A stretch of 64,000 nucleotides of DNA from Salinilacustrithrix flava (GCA_024128875.1 JAMYFF010000009.1:62001-126000), one strand, 5' to 3'; positions 1-8,652 are shown, numbered from the stretch's first letter. Numbers and translations are program-made. The notes: generated from the letters alone by a model not told the origin.

Positions 1-308
1 GGGCCGCCGGGGCGGGCGAAGACGACGATGTCGCCGCGGTCGATGTCGCCGGTCGAGTAGCTGAGCTTGTTGACCAGGACGCGGTCGCCCACCTCGAGGG
101 TGGGCACCATCGACTCCGACGGGATGTAGAAGGCCTGGATCAGGAACGTCTTGACGACGAGGGCCACGACCAGGGCGCCGACGATGACCGCGACCCACTC
201 GATGGCCGAGCGCGTCGAGTGGGACATCCCCGCGCGCGTGCCCTCGGCCGCATCGCCCGGACCCGGGTGGTCGGCGGGCCCGGACCCGGGGTCGGTCGTC
301 TCGGTCAC
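1..308 (-). CDS. lepB: Signal peptidase I, C-terminal part beyond the window edge
   Basis: This is the N-terminal 102 residues of a type I signal peptidase, the membrane serine protease that cleaves secretory signal peptides. After a Gly/Pro-rich cytoplasmic stretch there is one membrane helix (about residues 36-57), then SESM with the catalytic Ser at about residue 66, followed by a conserved beta segment (PTLEVGDRVLVNKL). The catalytic Lys lies beyond the left edge. I chose the GTG at 308 because a TAGCAT hexamer lies 9 bases upstream; an in-frame ATG at 227 is the alternative. It follows pafC by 31 bp on the same strand but appears to have its own promoter. Confidence 0.93.
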   Translation of the reverse strand, partial: MTETTDPGSGPADHPGPGDAAEGTRAGMSHSTRSAIEWVAVIVGALVVALVVKTFLIQAFYIPSESMVPTLEVGDRVLVNKLSYSTGDIDRGDIVVFARPGG

Positions 309-317
309 AGTCCAGCG

Positions 318-323
318 ATGCTA
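318..323 (-). promoter_or_regulatory. Putative -10 element for lepB
   Basis: TAGCAT on the minus strand, 9 bases before the GTG start, in the short gap between pafC and lepB. No clear -35 box. Confidence 0.5.
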
Positions 324-339
324 CCGGTGGGTACCGGGA

Positions 340-1299
340 TCACCGCGAGGCCGGGCCGGCCTCGTACCGGGCCAGCAGCCGCGCCGCGGCCTCGGCACCG
401 GCCCCGACGAGGTCGTCGGGGCCGTCGACGACCCGGCCGTGGGGGCCGAGCTGGAGGAGCAGGCGCTCGAGCCACGGTCGAGCGCTGACCACCAGGGTGA
501 GGCGCAGCCGCCCGCCCCCGATGTCGGTGCGGGCCTCCACCGGGTACTGGTCGGCGACCCACGCACCGCCGGCGTCGACCTCGAGGGTGACGCGGGGCAG
601 GTCCTCGGCCGGGCTGAAGGCCTCGGTGGACGTGCGATCGAGGGTGCGGTCGAAGTGCTCGCCCGTGGCCACGATGTCGGTGATCCGATCGACCCGGAAC
701 ACCCGGTCCCCCGGCGTCGTGCGGCAGTGGGCGTCGAGGTACCAGGCCCCCTCGCTGTGGAACAGCCGCAGCGGCTCGATGGTGCGCTGGGTGTGCTCGT
801 TCCGGGCGTGGCTGAAGTAGCCGATGTCGAGCGCCTCGCGGTCTCGCACCGCGGCTTCCAGGATCTCGAGCAGGTCGCCGGTGGGCTCGGCGAGCACGAC
901 CTCGAGGTCATCGTCGAGGTCCACGCCGAGGGCGCCGGCGATCTTGCCCAGCGCCCGGGACAGGGGCCCGGCCGGGTCGTGACCGGTCGCCGGCATCGAG
1001 GCCTTGGCCGCAGCCAGGATCACGAGGGCCTCCTCCTTGGTCAGGCGGAGGGGGCGCTCGAAGAAGTTGCCGTACTCGAGCCGGATCCGGTCGTCGTCGA
1101 AGACCAGCTCGATCAGGTTGTCCGGGGTGTAGGGGTACAGGCCGACCATCGGGACGATCTCGAGGTCGGCCATGAGCTCGTCGGACGTGAGCCCGAAGCG
1201 GGCGCAGACGTCGGCGACGAGGGGTGCCTCCTGCTCGGCGATCCACGGCACGATGGCGAGGATCCGACCGAGCCGGTCGGTGGCGCTCGGACGGCCCAT
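340..1299 (-). CDS. pafC: WYL-domain transcription regulator PafC
   Basis: A 319-residue regulator of the WYL family. PafB and PafC form a heterodimer that activates RecA/LexA-independent DNA-damage genes in mycobacteria and are encoded beside pafA. An N-terminal helix-turn-helix-like region (about 5-55) is followed by a WYL domain whose signature W-Y-L is at about 186-188 (GAWYLDA) and by a C-terminal WCX-type extension. Its ATG overlaps the stop codon of the upstream WYL gene (ATGA), so the pair is translationally coupled. The order pafA, DUF3866, pafB, pafC matches a proteasome locus with one inserted gene. Assignment of PafC rather than PafB rests on gene order. Confidence 0.88.
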   Translation of the reverse strand: MGRPSATDRLGRILAIVPWIAEQEAPLVADVCARFGLTSDELMADLEIVPMVGLYPYTPDNLIELVFDDDRIRLEYGNFFERPLRLTKEEALVILAAAKASMPATGHDPAGPLSRALGKIAGALGVDLDDDLEVVLAEPTGDLLEILEAAVRDREALDIGYFSHARNEHTQRTIEPLRLFHSEGAWYLDAHCRTTPGDRVFRVDRITDIVATGEHFDRTLDRTSTEAFSPAEDLPRVTLEVDAGGAWVADQYPVEARTDIGGGRLRLTLVVSARPWLERLLLQLGPHGRVVDGPDDLVGAGAEAAARLLARYEAGPASR

Positions 1300-2237
1300 C
1301 AGGCGGCACCGCCGTCGTCGGCCACGGCCCGCAGCCAGTCGATCAGGTCGTCCCGCAGCTCGTCGGGGCCGAGCACCTCGGCGTCGTCGAGGAAGCCGAG
1401 GACGAAGGAGCGGAAGCCCTCGGGCCGCCGCACCGGCAGCGTGAGGACCACGGAGCCGTCGTCCTCCCAGTCGGCGGGGACGGCGGGGCCGACCTGGCCG
1501 ACAACGACGCGGGCCTGCCGCGGGCCGATGCGGACGCGGGCCTCGACCGGCTCGTCGTCGCCCAGGGCCCAGCCGTCGAGCTGGAGCGGGTTGTCGGCCG
1601 GATCGAGGTCGACCTCGGCGCTGCCCGGCTCGCCGGCGTCCATGTCGCCCTCCACCCGGTCGAGGCGGAAGGAGCGGGCCTCGCCGGCGTCGGCGTCGTG
1701 GCCCTGGAGGTACCACCGGCCCCGCTGGTGCTGCAGCCGGAACGGGTCGACCGTGCGGTCCTTGCCGCCGTAGCGGAACCGCAGGCGGCGTCCCGCTGCC
1801 ACCGCGTCGAACGCAGTGCTCAGGTGCGGGGCGGTCGGGAGCGTGGCGATGGTGGAGGCGGTCTGGCCCCGCAGCGGTGCGCCGAGCTTGCGCAGGCCCC
1901 CGGCCGCGCTCGCGCCCTCCAGCCGCACGGCGCTGGCGGCCAGGTGGATGGCGGCCAGTTCGTCCGCGTCGAGGCCGGGATCGCGCAGGTAGTACTCGTC
2001 GGGGTCGATGCGGTAGCCGTCCTGGGGCGGCGTGGACCCGGGCACCGTCTCGATCCGCAGCGGCACCCCCTGGTCGCGCAGGTCCTTCTTGTCCCGCTCG
2101 AACGCCCGCTTGAACGACTCCTTGTCCGGCGGGTAGCCGGGGATCCGCCGATGGAGCTGCTCGGACGTCAGGGGTCGCTCGGCGTGGAGGAGCTCGGCGA
2201 TCAGGTCGAGGAGGCGTTCGATCTTCGGGACGGCCAT
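1299..2237 (-). CDS. pafB: WYL-domain transcription regulator PafB
   Basis: A 312-residue WYL regulator and the likely partner of PafC. The N-terminal 60 residues have helix-turn-helix character (ERLLDLIAELLHAERPLTSE), and the WYL signature is at about 175-177 (RGRWYLQG), followed by a WCX-like domain. The family senses DNA damage, probably through a ligand bound by the WYL domain, and controls transcription. The start is the ATG giving MAVPKIERLL; the open frame continues upstream but no homology-like sequence is seen there. It lies 13 bp after the DUF3866 gene, so it is probably cotranscribed from pafA. Confidence 0.88.
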   Translation of the reverse strand: MAVPKIERLLDLIAELLHAERPLTSEQLHRRIPGYPPDKESFKRAFERDKKDLRDQGVPLRIETVPGSTPPQDGYRIDPDEYYLRDPGLDADELAAIHLAASAVRLEGASAAGGLRKLGAPLRGQTASTIATLPTAPHLSTAFDAVAAGRRLRFRYGGKDRTVDPFRLQHQRGRWYLQGHDADAGEARSFRLDRVEGDMDAGEPGSAEVDLDPADNPLQLDGWALGDDEPVEARVRIGPRQARVVVGQVGPAVPADWEDDGSVVLTLPVRRPEGFRSFVLGFLDDAEVLGPDELRDDLIDWLRAVADDGGAA

Positions 2238-2250
2238 GGGGACGGCGAGG

Positions 2251-3267
2251 CTACCCGTGGTCCCGGCGCCGCCCTGGACGATGCCCCGCGACCACACCGG
2301 CCGCGGCGCCGGCGGCGAAGAACAACGGATCCTCGGAGACGGTGCGCCCCATGGTCGTGACCCGCAGGTCGCGAGCGTCGAGCCACTCGGCGATCGGCGG
2401 CGGCTCGGTGACGACCACGTCGTGGTCCTCCCGGCTGAGCTCGGCGCCCAGCACGGTCGGCACCGTGACCCGGGAGCGGGTCAGGTCGAGCACGGTGCTG
2501 ACGTGGTGGCTCACGCCCCGGTGCCGCTCGCGCCGGTCGGCCGAGGAGGCCCGCACGCAGCAGATCGGGTCTCCGCCGAGGGCGGCAGCGGCGTCGAGCA
2601 CGGCGGCGGCCTCCACGGCCGTCGTCCCCAGCGCCGCTCCGGTGCCGACCACCCCGGGACCCATGGCCACGATGACGAGGTCGGCGCCGAGCTCGTGGAC
2701 GGCGAGGGTGAGCGCGGACGGCACCGACACCGCTTCGAGATCGCCGCCGAAGGCGTGGCCGGCCGTGACGGTGCCGTGCACCAGCGCAGCCCGCTGCATG
2801 TCGACGACGAGGTCGGAGAGGGCCAGGGGCAGCGAGGCCCCGTCGGTCATGACGTAGGCCACGCGCGCGTCGGGGTGGTGGTGCAGGTACCCGGCGGCGA
2901 CGAGCGGCACCTGGCTGTGCAGCGTGCCGACGACGACCGGGGTGCCGGCGAGGTCGGCGGGCACGTCGCCGTCCTCCTCGGCGGCGCCGGTGTCGCACTG
3001 CAGCGACGTGTACCGCACCTTCATGATGTGGCCGGGGCCGGGCTGGTCGAGGTGCTCCCGGGACTGGTTCCAGTGCACGACGTGCCACCCGCCGGTGCCG
3101 AGCCCGAGGCCGACGGCGGTGGTGTTGAGGACGACGCGGTCCCCCACGTCGACCGTGCCGATCAGCTGGGTGAGGACGTAGGCCCGGCCGGCCGTGGTGC
3201 CCACCCGCTGCAGGCCGGGGCGCTCCAGGAGCACCTCGGTGACGTCGGCCGTCTCGAAGGTGGGCAC
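2251..3267 (-). CDS. DUF3866 family protein between pafA and pafB
   Basis: A 338-residue protein that I recognise as DUF3866, a family of unknown function. The N-terminal part looks beta-rich (VLLERPGLQRVGTTAG, TVDVGDRVVLNTTAVGLGLGTGG), and the middle has several Rossmann-like hydrophobic strands (ARVAYVMTDGASLPLALSDLV, DLVIVAMGPGVVGTG). No catalytic motif is obvious, and there is no signal peptide or membrane helix. It starts with GTG 13 bp after pafA and ends 13 bp before pafB, so it sits inside the pupylation gene set and may share its regulation. A role in that system is suggested only by position. Confidence 0.85.
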   Translation of the reverse strand: MPTFETADVTEVLLERPGLQRVGTTAGRAYVLTQLIGTVDVGDRVVLNTTAVGLGLGTGGWHVVHWNQSREHLDQPGPGHIMKVRYTSLQCDTGAAEEDGDVPADLAGTPVVVGTLHSQVPLVAAGYLHHHPDARVAYVMTDGASLPLALSDLVVDMQRAALVHGTVTAGHAFGGDLEAVSVPSALTLAVHELGADLVIVAMGPGVVGTGAALGTTAVEAAAVLDAAAALGGDPICCVRASSADRRERHRGVSHHVSTVLDLTRSRVTVPTVLGAELSREDHDVVVTEPPPIAEWLDARDLRVTTMGRTVSEDPLFFAAGAAAGVVAGHRPGRRRDHG

Positions 3268-3280
3268 GCTGCCGTGGCCC

Positions 3281-4639
3281 TCAGAGGCTGGCGATGAGCC
3301 GGTCGACGCGGTCGTCGCTCGACTTGAACGGGTCCTTGCACAGCACGGTGCGCTGGGCCTGGTCGTTCAGCTTCAGGTGCACCCAGTCCACCGTGTAGTC
3401 GCGCTTGCGCTCCTTGGCCCGGCGGATGAAGTCGCCCCGCAGCTTGGCCCGGGTGGTCTGGGGTGGCGTCTCGATGGCCTCGTCGATGGCGTCGTCGTCG
3501 CAGATCCGCTCGACGAGGCCGTTGTTCTGCATCTTGTAGAACAGGCCGCGCTCGCGGTTGACGTCGTGGTACTGCAGGTCGATGAGCGCGACCCGGGGCG
3601 AGTTCAGCGCCAGGTCGTGCTTGTTGCGGTAGCGCTCGATGAGGTGGTGCTTGGTCACCCAGTCGCACTCCCGGCTCAGCGAGAGCGGGTCGGTGCTGAG
3701 GCCGTGCATCACGTGCTGCCACATGTCCAGGGCCCGCTGCTCCTGGTCGGGCAGGCCCCGCCGGGCGGCGTAGGTGAGCGCCTTGTCCAGGTACTCCTGC
3801 TGGATCTCCAGGGCCGACAGCTCGCGCCCGTTGGCCAGGCGCACCTTGCGCTGGAGGGTGATGTCGTGGCTGATCTCGCGGATGGCCCGGATCGGGTTCT
3901 CCATCGTCATGTCCCGCATGACCACGTTCGGGTCCTCGAGCATCCGGAGGAGGATCGCCGTGGTGCCGACCTTCAGGTAGTTCGTGTACTCGTTCATGTT
4001 CGAGTCGCCCACGATCACGTGGAGGCGCCGGTAGCGCTCGGCGTCGGCGTGGGGCTCGTCGCGGGTGTTGATGATCGGCCGGCTGCGGGTGGTGGCCGAG
4101 CTGACGCCCTCCCAGATGTGCTCTGACCGCTGGGCCAGGCAGAAGACCGCGCCCCGGGCCGTCTGCAGGACCTTGCCGGCGCCGGCGTAGATCTGGCGGC
4201 TGACGAGGAACGGGATCAGGTGCTCGGAGTAGGACCCGAGGTCGTCGTGGCGGCTGGTGAGGTAGTTCTCGTGGCAGCCGTAGGAGTTCCCCGCCGAGTC
4301 GGTGTTGTTCTTGAACAGGTAGATGACCCCGCGGATGCCCTCCTCGCGCAGGCGCTGCTCGGCGCTGGCGAGGAGCTGTTCGAGGATGCGCTCGCCGGCC
4401 TTGTCGTGGGTGACCAGATCCACGAGGTCGTCGCACTCGGGCGTGGCGTACTCCGGGTGGGAGCCCACGTCGAGGTACAGGCGGGCGCCGTTGGCCAGGA
4501 ACACGTTGGAGGAACGGCCCCAGGACACGACCCGTCGGAACAGGTAGCGGGCGACCTCGTCGGGGCTGAGCCGCCGCTGGCCCCGCAGGGTGCACGTGAC
4601 GCCGTATTCGTTCTCGAGTCCGAAGATGCGGCGCTCCAC
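3281..4639 (-). CDS. pafA: Pup-protein ligase PafA
   Basis: A 452-residue ATP-dependent ligase that joins the C-terminal Glu of Pup to substrate lysines. It belongs to the glutamine synthetase-like fold shared with Dop. The N-terminus [14 protein letters not shown] carries the magnesium-binding Glu9, and the catalytic Asp57 lies in [17 protein letters not shown]. Other family blocks are present ([35 protein letters not shown]). It lacks the long loop seen near residue 50 in Dop, as expected. The length equals that of the mycobacterial enzyme when the GTG at 4639 is used, and a TAGGTT hexamer lies 7 bases before that GTG. Confidence 0.98.
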   Translation of the reverse strand: MERRIFGLENEYGVTCTLRGQRRLSPDEVARYLFRRVVSWGRSSNVFLANGARLYLDVGSHPEYATPECDDLVDLVTHDKAGERILEQLLASAEQRLREEGIRGVIYLFKNNTDSAGNSYGCHENYLTSRHDDLGSYSEHLIPFLVSRQIYAGAGKVLQTARGAVFCLAQRSEHIWEGVSSATTRSRPIINTRDEPHADAERYRRLHVIVGDSNMNEYTNYLKVGTTAILLRMLEDPNVVMRDMTMENPIRAIREISHDITLQRKVRLANGRELSALEIQQEYLDKALTYAARRGLPDQEQRALDMWQHVMHGLSTDPLSLSRECDWVTKHHLIERYRNKHDLALNSPRVALIDLQYHDVNRERGLFYKMQNNGLVERICDDDAIDEAIETPPQTTRAKLRGDFIRRAKERKRDYTVDWVHLKLNDQAQRTVLCKDPFKSSDDRVDRLIASL

Positions 4640-4646
4640 GCACCGC

Positions 4647-4652
4647 AACCTA
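4647..4652 (-). promoter_or_regulatory. Putative -10 element for leaderless pafA transcript
   Basis: TAGGTT on the minus strand, 7 bases before the pafA GTG. It overlaps the stop codon of the STAS gene, so pafA may be transcribed apart from prcBA. Confidence 0.5.
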
Positions 4653-5156
4653 TCGGTGGGTCTGGGGCTCCGGTTGCCAGCCCTCGCCGTAGCCGTTGTC
4701 GGCGAAGGCACGGGCCTGGAGGGCGTCGGCCACGCTCGTGAACACGGCGTGGTGCTCGGTCACGCCCCACCGCTCGAGCACCATGCGGCCCGACAGGCGG
4801 GAGGCGACGATGCAGCAGTCGAGCCCGGCCGTGGCCGTCCCGAACGCCTCGGCGAGGATGTCGAAGCCGGCCTGGTCGAGCAGGGTCACCTGGTCCACGT
4901 CGAGGACGACGGCCTCGGCGCCGGCGAGCGCACCGGGGATGGTGGGGGCGATCTCCGCGGCGAAGGCGTCGTCGAGGCCCCCGTCGAGCGTCACGATCGT
5001 GACGTCGCGCCGGACGTGGACCTGCATCCGGCCGTCGTGGAGGCTGATGGCCGGCATCGGGCCGGTGACGGGATCGTCCGCGCCGGCGCCCGGGCGCGTG
5101 CCGACCTGACTCGGATCCGTGTCGGTCTGGGTGTGGGTGCGCTCGGCGATGGTCAC
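4650..5156 (-). CDS. STAS-domain protein inserted between prcA and pafA
   Basis: A 168-residue protein with a STAS-like fold, related to anti-sigma-factor antagonists. A disordered Thr/Gly/Asp-rich N-terminus of about 40 residues precedes a strand-helix pattern ([62 protein letters not shown]). Position 95 or so, where phosphorylated antagonists carry Ser in a D-S-S/T-G motif, reads DQAG here, so classical phospho-switching by a kinase is unlikely. The start is GTG with AGGAG nine bases upstream. It has its own promoter and divides the proteasome core genes from the ligase gene. Confidence 0.8.
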   Translation of the reverse strand: MTIAERTHTQTDTDPSQVGTRPGAGADDPVTGPMPAISLHDGRMQVHVRRDVTIVTLDGGLDDAFAAEIAPTIPGALAGAEAVVLDVDQVTLLDQAGFDILAEAFGTATAGLDCCIVASRLSGRMVLERWGVTEHHAVFTSVADALQARAFADNGYGEGWQPEPQTHR

Positions 5157-5183
5157 GGCGTGCTCCTGATCTCTGTTGCGATC

Positions 5184-5211
5184 AGGTTACAGCCCGTCAC
5201 GTGACTGTCAA
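5184..5211 (-). promoter_or_regulatory. Promoter of the STAS gene, with palindrome in the spacer
   Basis: On the minus strand TTGACA (5206-5211) and TAACCT (5184-5189) are separated by 16 bp, close to the sigma-70-type consensus. The spacer contains the perfect 10-bp palindrome GTCACGTGAC (5196-5205), a possible operator. Confidence 0.65.
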
Positions 5212-5233
5212 CTGCATTTCCCGGGTTCCGCGG

Positions 5234-5911
5234 TCACCCGAGCAGTGCGGTGAGCGCCTCTCCCTCGATCCGGGCGAACTTGCGGCGGCCGTTGGAGCGG
5301 GCCAGCACGGCGATCTCGAGGTCGTCGGCCCCGAGGGCGCGATCGTCGCCGGCGAGAGCGCCCACGGCAGCACGCAGCGCGGCCCCGAGGTCGAGCTCAT
5401 CGGCCCAGGACTCGTCCAGCCGGGCCGTGATCGCGTCGGCCTCACCGCCGAGCACCGAGAAGCGGTCCTCGTCCACGACGGAGCCGTCGTAGAGGATGTG
5501 GAACAGCTCGTCCCCGGCGCGCTCGTCGCCGATCTCGGCCACGAGGATCTCCACCTCCATCGGCTTCATCTCGTGGGTGAAGGTGTGGTTGAGCATCTGG
5601 GCGTAGGCGTTGGCCAGGCTCTGCGCGTCCACGTCCTCGCGGGAGTAGGCGTAGCCCTTCATGTCGGCGTGGCGGACGCCGGCGACCCGCAGCTGGTCGA
5701 ACTCGCTGTAGCGGCCGACGCCCGCGAAGGCGATGCGGTCGTAGATCTCGGAGATCTTGCGCAGCGTGCTCGAGGTGTTCTCGGCGGCGAAGAGGATGCC
5801 GTCGTCGTAGGAGACGGCGCACAGGCTGCGCCCCTTGGCGATGCCCTTCCGGGCGTAGTCGGCCCGGTCCTTCATGACCTGCTCGGGTGCGACGTAGAAG
5901 GGCATGCTCAT
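5234..5911 (-). CDS. prcA: Proteasome alpha subunit
   Basis: A 225-residue 20S proteasome alpha subunit, which forms the outer rings that gate the chamber and dock the ATPase. The N-terminus MPFYVAPEQVMKDRADYARKGIAKGRSLCAV is the gating segment and H0 helix typical of actinobacterial PrcA, and there is no catalytic Thr, as expected. The remaining sequence follows the family through the alpha/beta sandwich (DGILFAAEN, YDRIAFAGVGRYSEFDQLR). The ATG overlaps the prcB stop codon (ATGA), so the two subunits are translationally coupled in equal amounts. A second ATG six bases downstream could also serve. Confidence 0.97.
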   Translation of the reverse strand: MSMPFYVAPEQVMKDRADYARKGIAKGRSLCAVSYDDGILFAAENTSSTLRKISEIYDRIAFAGVGRYSEFDQLRVAGVRHADMKGYAYSREDVDAQSLANAYAQMLNHTFTHEMKPMEVEILVAEIGDERAGDELFHILYDGSVVDEDRFSVLGGEADAITARLDESWADELDLGAALRAAVGALAGDDRALGADDLEIAVLARSNGRRKFARIEGEALTALLG

Positions 5912-6753
5912 CGCTCGACCTCCTGGTCCGGGCGAGCGCCACCGTCGGCGGAGCCCCGGGTGTTGGACGGCGACAGGTCGCCGAGCAGGCCTTCGAAGCG
6001 GCGACGGATCTCGTCGTCCTCCAGGCGGCGGTAGCCGTCGGCGTCGATGACGGCCACGATCGGGAAGATGCCCCGGACCAGGTCGGGCCCGCCGGTGGCG
6101 GAGTCGTCGTCGGCCGCCTCGAACAGGGCCCGGATGGCGAGGTCGACGGCGTCGGAGGGGTCCATCTCGGCCCGGTAGCCGATCTTGACGACCGTGCCGG
6201 CGTGGAGCGATCCGCTGCCGGTGGCGGCGTGGTGCAGCTCCTCGTAGCGGCCGCCGGTGACGTCGAACTCGAACAGGCGACCCACCCCGCGCTGCAGGTC
6301 GTAGCCGGCGAAGAGCGGCACCACGACCATGCCCTGCATGGCGGCGGGCAGGTGGGCCCGCACCATCTGGCTGAGCTGGTTGGCCTTGCCCTCGAGGCTG
6401 AGGTGGTGGCCCTCGACCTTCTCGTAGTGCTCGAGCTGGAGCTGGAACAGGCGCACCATCTCCATGGCCGGGCCTGCCGCGCCGGCGATGGCCACACCCG
6501 AGAACCGGTCGGCCGGGAACACCTTCTCCATCGATCGGTGCGAGATCAGGTTGCCGGACGTGGCCCGGCGGTCGCCGGCCATGACCACGCCACCTGCGGT
6601 GCGGATCGCGACGACGGTGGTGCCGTGCATGATGGTCAGCGGGTGGCTGGCAGCATCGGCGATGCGGGTCTCGGGGTCTCGACCCTGCCGGCGCAGCAGG
6701 CCGGCGAAGTCAGGACCCGGATCGACGTCGGGGGTGAAGAACGGGAGCGTCAC
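5908..6753 (-). CDS. prcB: Proteasome beta subunit
   Basis: A 281-residue precursor of the catalytic 20S beta subunit. The propeptide of 44 residues ends at HG, and autocleavage would expose Thr45 (HGTTVVAIRT) as the N-terminal nucleophile. The supporting residues are in place: Asp and Lys equivalents follow in VVMAGDRRATSGNLIS and MEKVFPADRFSGVAIAG. The C-terminal tail after about residue 255 is hydrophilic and variable. The GTG start at 6753 is favoured by a TAGTGT hexamer 7 bases upstream. It lies 21 bp after pup but appears able to be transcribed independently. Confidence 0.97.
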   Translation of the reverse strand: MTLPFFTPDVDPGPDFAGLLRRQGRDPETRIADAASHPLTIMHGTTVVAIRTAGGVVMAGDRRATSGNLISHRSMEKVFPADRFSGVAIAGAAGPAMEMVRLFQLQLEHYEKVEGHHLSLEGKANQLSQMVRAHLPAAMQGMVVVPLFAGYDLQRGVGRLFEFDVTGGRYEELHHAATGSGSLHAGTVVKIGYRAEMDPSDAVDLAIRALFEAADDDSATGGPDLVRGIFPIVAVIDADGYRRLEDDEIRRRFEGLLGDLSPSNTRGSADGGARPDQEVER

Positions 6754-6760
6754 GCAGCGG

Positions 6761-6766
6761 ACACTA
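6761..6766 (-). promoter_or_regulatory. Putative -10 element for leaderless prcB transcript
   Basis: TAGTGT on the minus strand, 7 bases before the prcB GTG and within the short pup-prcB gap. No recognisable -35 box. Confidence 0.5.
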
Positions 6767-6774
6767 CCGCCGGC

Positions 6775-6969
6775 TCACTCCCCACCCTTCTGGATGTAGG
6801 ACTTCACGAAGTCCTCGGCGTTCTGCTCGAGCACGTCGTCGATCTCGTCCAACAGGTCGTCCAGCTCGGCCTTGATCTTCTCACCGGATTCCGAGCCGGC
6901 CGGGACCTCTTCGACGGTCTCGGTGTCGCGCTGCGGGGCGGACTTTCGCTTCTGTTCTCGTTCAGCCAT
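6775..6969 (-). CDS. pup: Prokaryotic ubiquitin-like protein Pup
   Basis: A 64-residue Pup, the disordered modifier that PafA attaches to lysines to mark proteins for the proteasome. The charged N-terminus (MAEREQKRKS) is followed by the conserved helical Mpa-binding part (KIKAELDDLLDEIDDVLEQN) and the C-terminus AEDFVKSYIQKGGE. The last residue is Glu, so it is ready for ligation without the deamidation that Pup proteins ending in Gln need. The ATG at 6969 has GGAG six bases upstream; a GTG one codon earlier would add one residue. Confidence 0.98.
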   Translation of the reverse strand: MAEREQKRKSAPQRDTETVEEVPAGSESGEKIKAELDDLLDEIDDVLEQNAEDFVKSYIQKGGE

Positions 6970-7006
6970 CACGAGCTCCAGGGTCTTGCCGGTCCGTGAC
7001 GCGGTG

Positions 7007-8521
7007 TCACGAACCCAAACGGGACAGCAGCTCGGCCGCCGTCTCGCACTCGTCGATCAATGTACCCACGTGCTCCGCGGTTCCACGCGACGGCTCCATC
7101 ATCGGCACCCGCCGGAGGGGGTCGCCGCCCACGTCGAAGACCAGCGAGTCCCAGTTCGCGGCCACGATGGCGTCGGGCCACTTCTGCAGGCACCGCCCAC
7201 GGAAGTAGGCGCGCGTGGTCTCCGGCGGGTTCGACACCGCGTGGGCGACCTCGTCGTCGCCCACGAGGCGCGCCAGCCCGGCTCGCTCCGCCAGGCACCG
7301 CTCGGGTCGCAGGTCGTGGTACTGCAGGCCGATGGCGGCCAGCCGTGGGTCGCCCCACTCGAGGTCGTGGCGCTCCCGGTAGCCCTCGAGCAGGCGGCGC
7401 TTGGCCACCCAGTCGACGACGTCGGCCGCCTGCGTGGGATCGGTCTCGAGCTTGGTGAGCACGTCCTCCCAGCGGGCCATGACGTCGGCGCCGACCTCGT
7501 GGCCGACGGCGTCGAGGCCGCGGGTCTCGGCGTACTTGCGGGCCCGCTCGAAGTACTCCCACTGGGCCTCGAGCGCGGTGATCGTGCCGCCGGCGGCCAG
7601 CTCGAAGGGCCTCGTCAGGCCGACGTCGTAGGACACCTGGCGCAGCGCGGTGATGGGAGCGGCCGGGGCCAGGTCGATGCCGAGCTCGTCGTCCTCGATC
7701 ATCGCCAGCACGATGGCGGTCGTGCCCACCTTCAGGTAGGTGGCGACCTCGCTCATGTTGGCGTCGCCGATGATGACGTGGAGCCGCCGGTACCTCTTGG
7801 CATCCGCGTGGGGCTCGTCGCGGGTGTTGACGATGGGCCGCTTCAGCGTCGTCTCGAGCCCGACCTCCTCCTCGAAGAAGTCGGCGCGCTGGGACAGCTG
7901 GTAGGGGATGTCCTGGGCAGTGAGACCGGGGGCCTCCACGCCGACCTTGCCGGCGCCGGCGAAGACCTGGCGGGTGATGAAGAACGGCGTGATCTGGCGG
8001 ACGATGCGGCCGAAGGGGGTGTCCCGGGCCAGCAGGTAGTTCTCGTGGCAGCCGTAGCTGTTGCCCTTGCCGTCGGAGTTGTTCTTGTGGACGATGATCT
8101 CCTCGCCCGGCCCGAGCAGCTTCCCGGCGGCGGCCATCGAGCGCCGCAGGATCTCCTCGGCGGCCCGATCCCACACGACGACCTCGCGGGCATCGGCGCA
8201 CTCGGGCGTGGAGCACTCCGGGTGAGCGTGGTCCACGTAGTAGCGCGCGCCGTTGGTGAGCACGGCGTTCACGAGGTGGGTCTCCACCTCCGGGGGACGG
8301 GCGTCGCCGGGGGTGGTGCCCCGGGCGTCCACGTGGGGCATCTCGTCCTCGAAGTCCCAGCCGACCCGCGGGGCGGTCCGGGCCGACTGCCCGGTGCGCA
8401 CCAGCTCCTGGACGTAGGCGTTGATGAGCACCGACGACGCGGTGATCGGGTTGGACTCACCACCACCGCGGGCGACGATGCCGAACTCGGTCTCGATGCC
8501 GACGATCTTCGGAACAGCCAT
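7007..8521 (-). CDS. dop: Depupylase Dop
   Basis: A 504-residue depupylase of the same fold as PafA. In organisms with Pup-Gln it also deamidates Pup; here, with Pup ending in Glu, removal of Pup from substrates is the expected job. The N-terminus MAVPKIVGIETEFGIV carries the metal-binding Glu10, the long Dop-specific loop follows (residues about 38-85), and the nucleophilic Asp is at about 97 in ARYYVDHAHPECSTPECAD. Block [21 protein letters not shown] is nearly identical to that in PafA. The ATG has GGAGG about nine bases upstream. It lies 37 bp before pup. Confidence 0.97.
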   Translation of the reverse strand: MAVPKIVGIETEFGIVARGGGESNPITASSVLINAYVQELVRTGQSARTAPRVGWDFEDEMPHVDARGTTPGDARPPEVETHLVNAVLTNGARYYVDHAHPECSTPECADAREVVVWDRAAEEILRRSMAAAGKLLGPGEEIIVHKNNSDGKGNSYGCHENYLLARDTPFGRIVRQITPFFITRQVFAGAGKVGVEAPGLTAQDIPYQLSQRADFFEEEVGLETTLKRPIVNTRDEPHADAKRYRRLHVIIGDANMSEVATYLKVGTTAIVLAMIEDDELGIDLAPAAPITALRQVSYDVGLTRPFELAAGGTITALEAQWEYFERARKYAETRGLDAVGHEVGADVMARWEDVLTKLETDPTQAADVVDWVAKRRLLEGYRERHDLEWGDPRLAAIGLQYHDLRPERCLAERAGLARLVGDDEVAHAVSNPPETTRAYFRGRCLQKWPDAIVAANWDSLVFDVGGDPLRRVPMMEPSRGTAEHVGTLIDECETAAELLSRLGS

Positions 8522-8560
8522 TCCTCGCTACCTCCGCCTCGGTCCCCAAGGGGACCTTCG

Positions 8561-8603
8561 GGCGTCGGAACGCTGCCGGCTGCTCGCTGGCGCTCCCGAC
8601 GCC
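8561..8603. repeat. REP-like palindromic element, copy A (between mpa and dop)
   Basis: An intergenic element whose 28-nt part at 8577-8604 is the exact reverse complement of 39032-39059 inside fbiC. It is bounded by an 8-bp perfect inverted repeat (8561-8568 and 8596-8603, GGCGTCGG/CCGACGCC). The core reads GAGCGCCAGCGAGCAG on the minus strand. Confidence 0.7.
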
Positions 8604-8652
8604 GGCCCCCGTCGATCGATCGACGGCAACGGCAACTGGGTATCGCTTCGAG

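Noticed and set aside
346..364. 19-nt palindrome CGAGGCCGGGCCGGCCTCG as a terminator for pafC
   Set aside because: It lies inside the pafC coding sequence, has a one-base centre and no T-tract; GC-rich palindromes of this size arise by chance here.
1224..3297. Long plus-strand frames across pafB and the DUF3866 gene
   Set aside because: Shadows with skewed composition and no domain signal.
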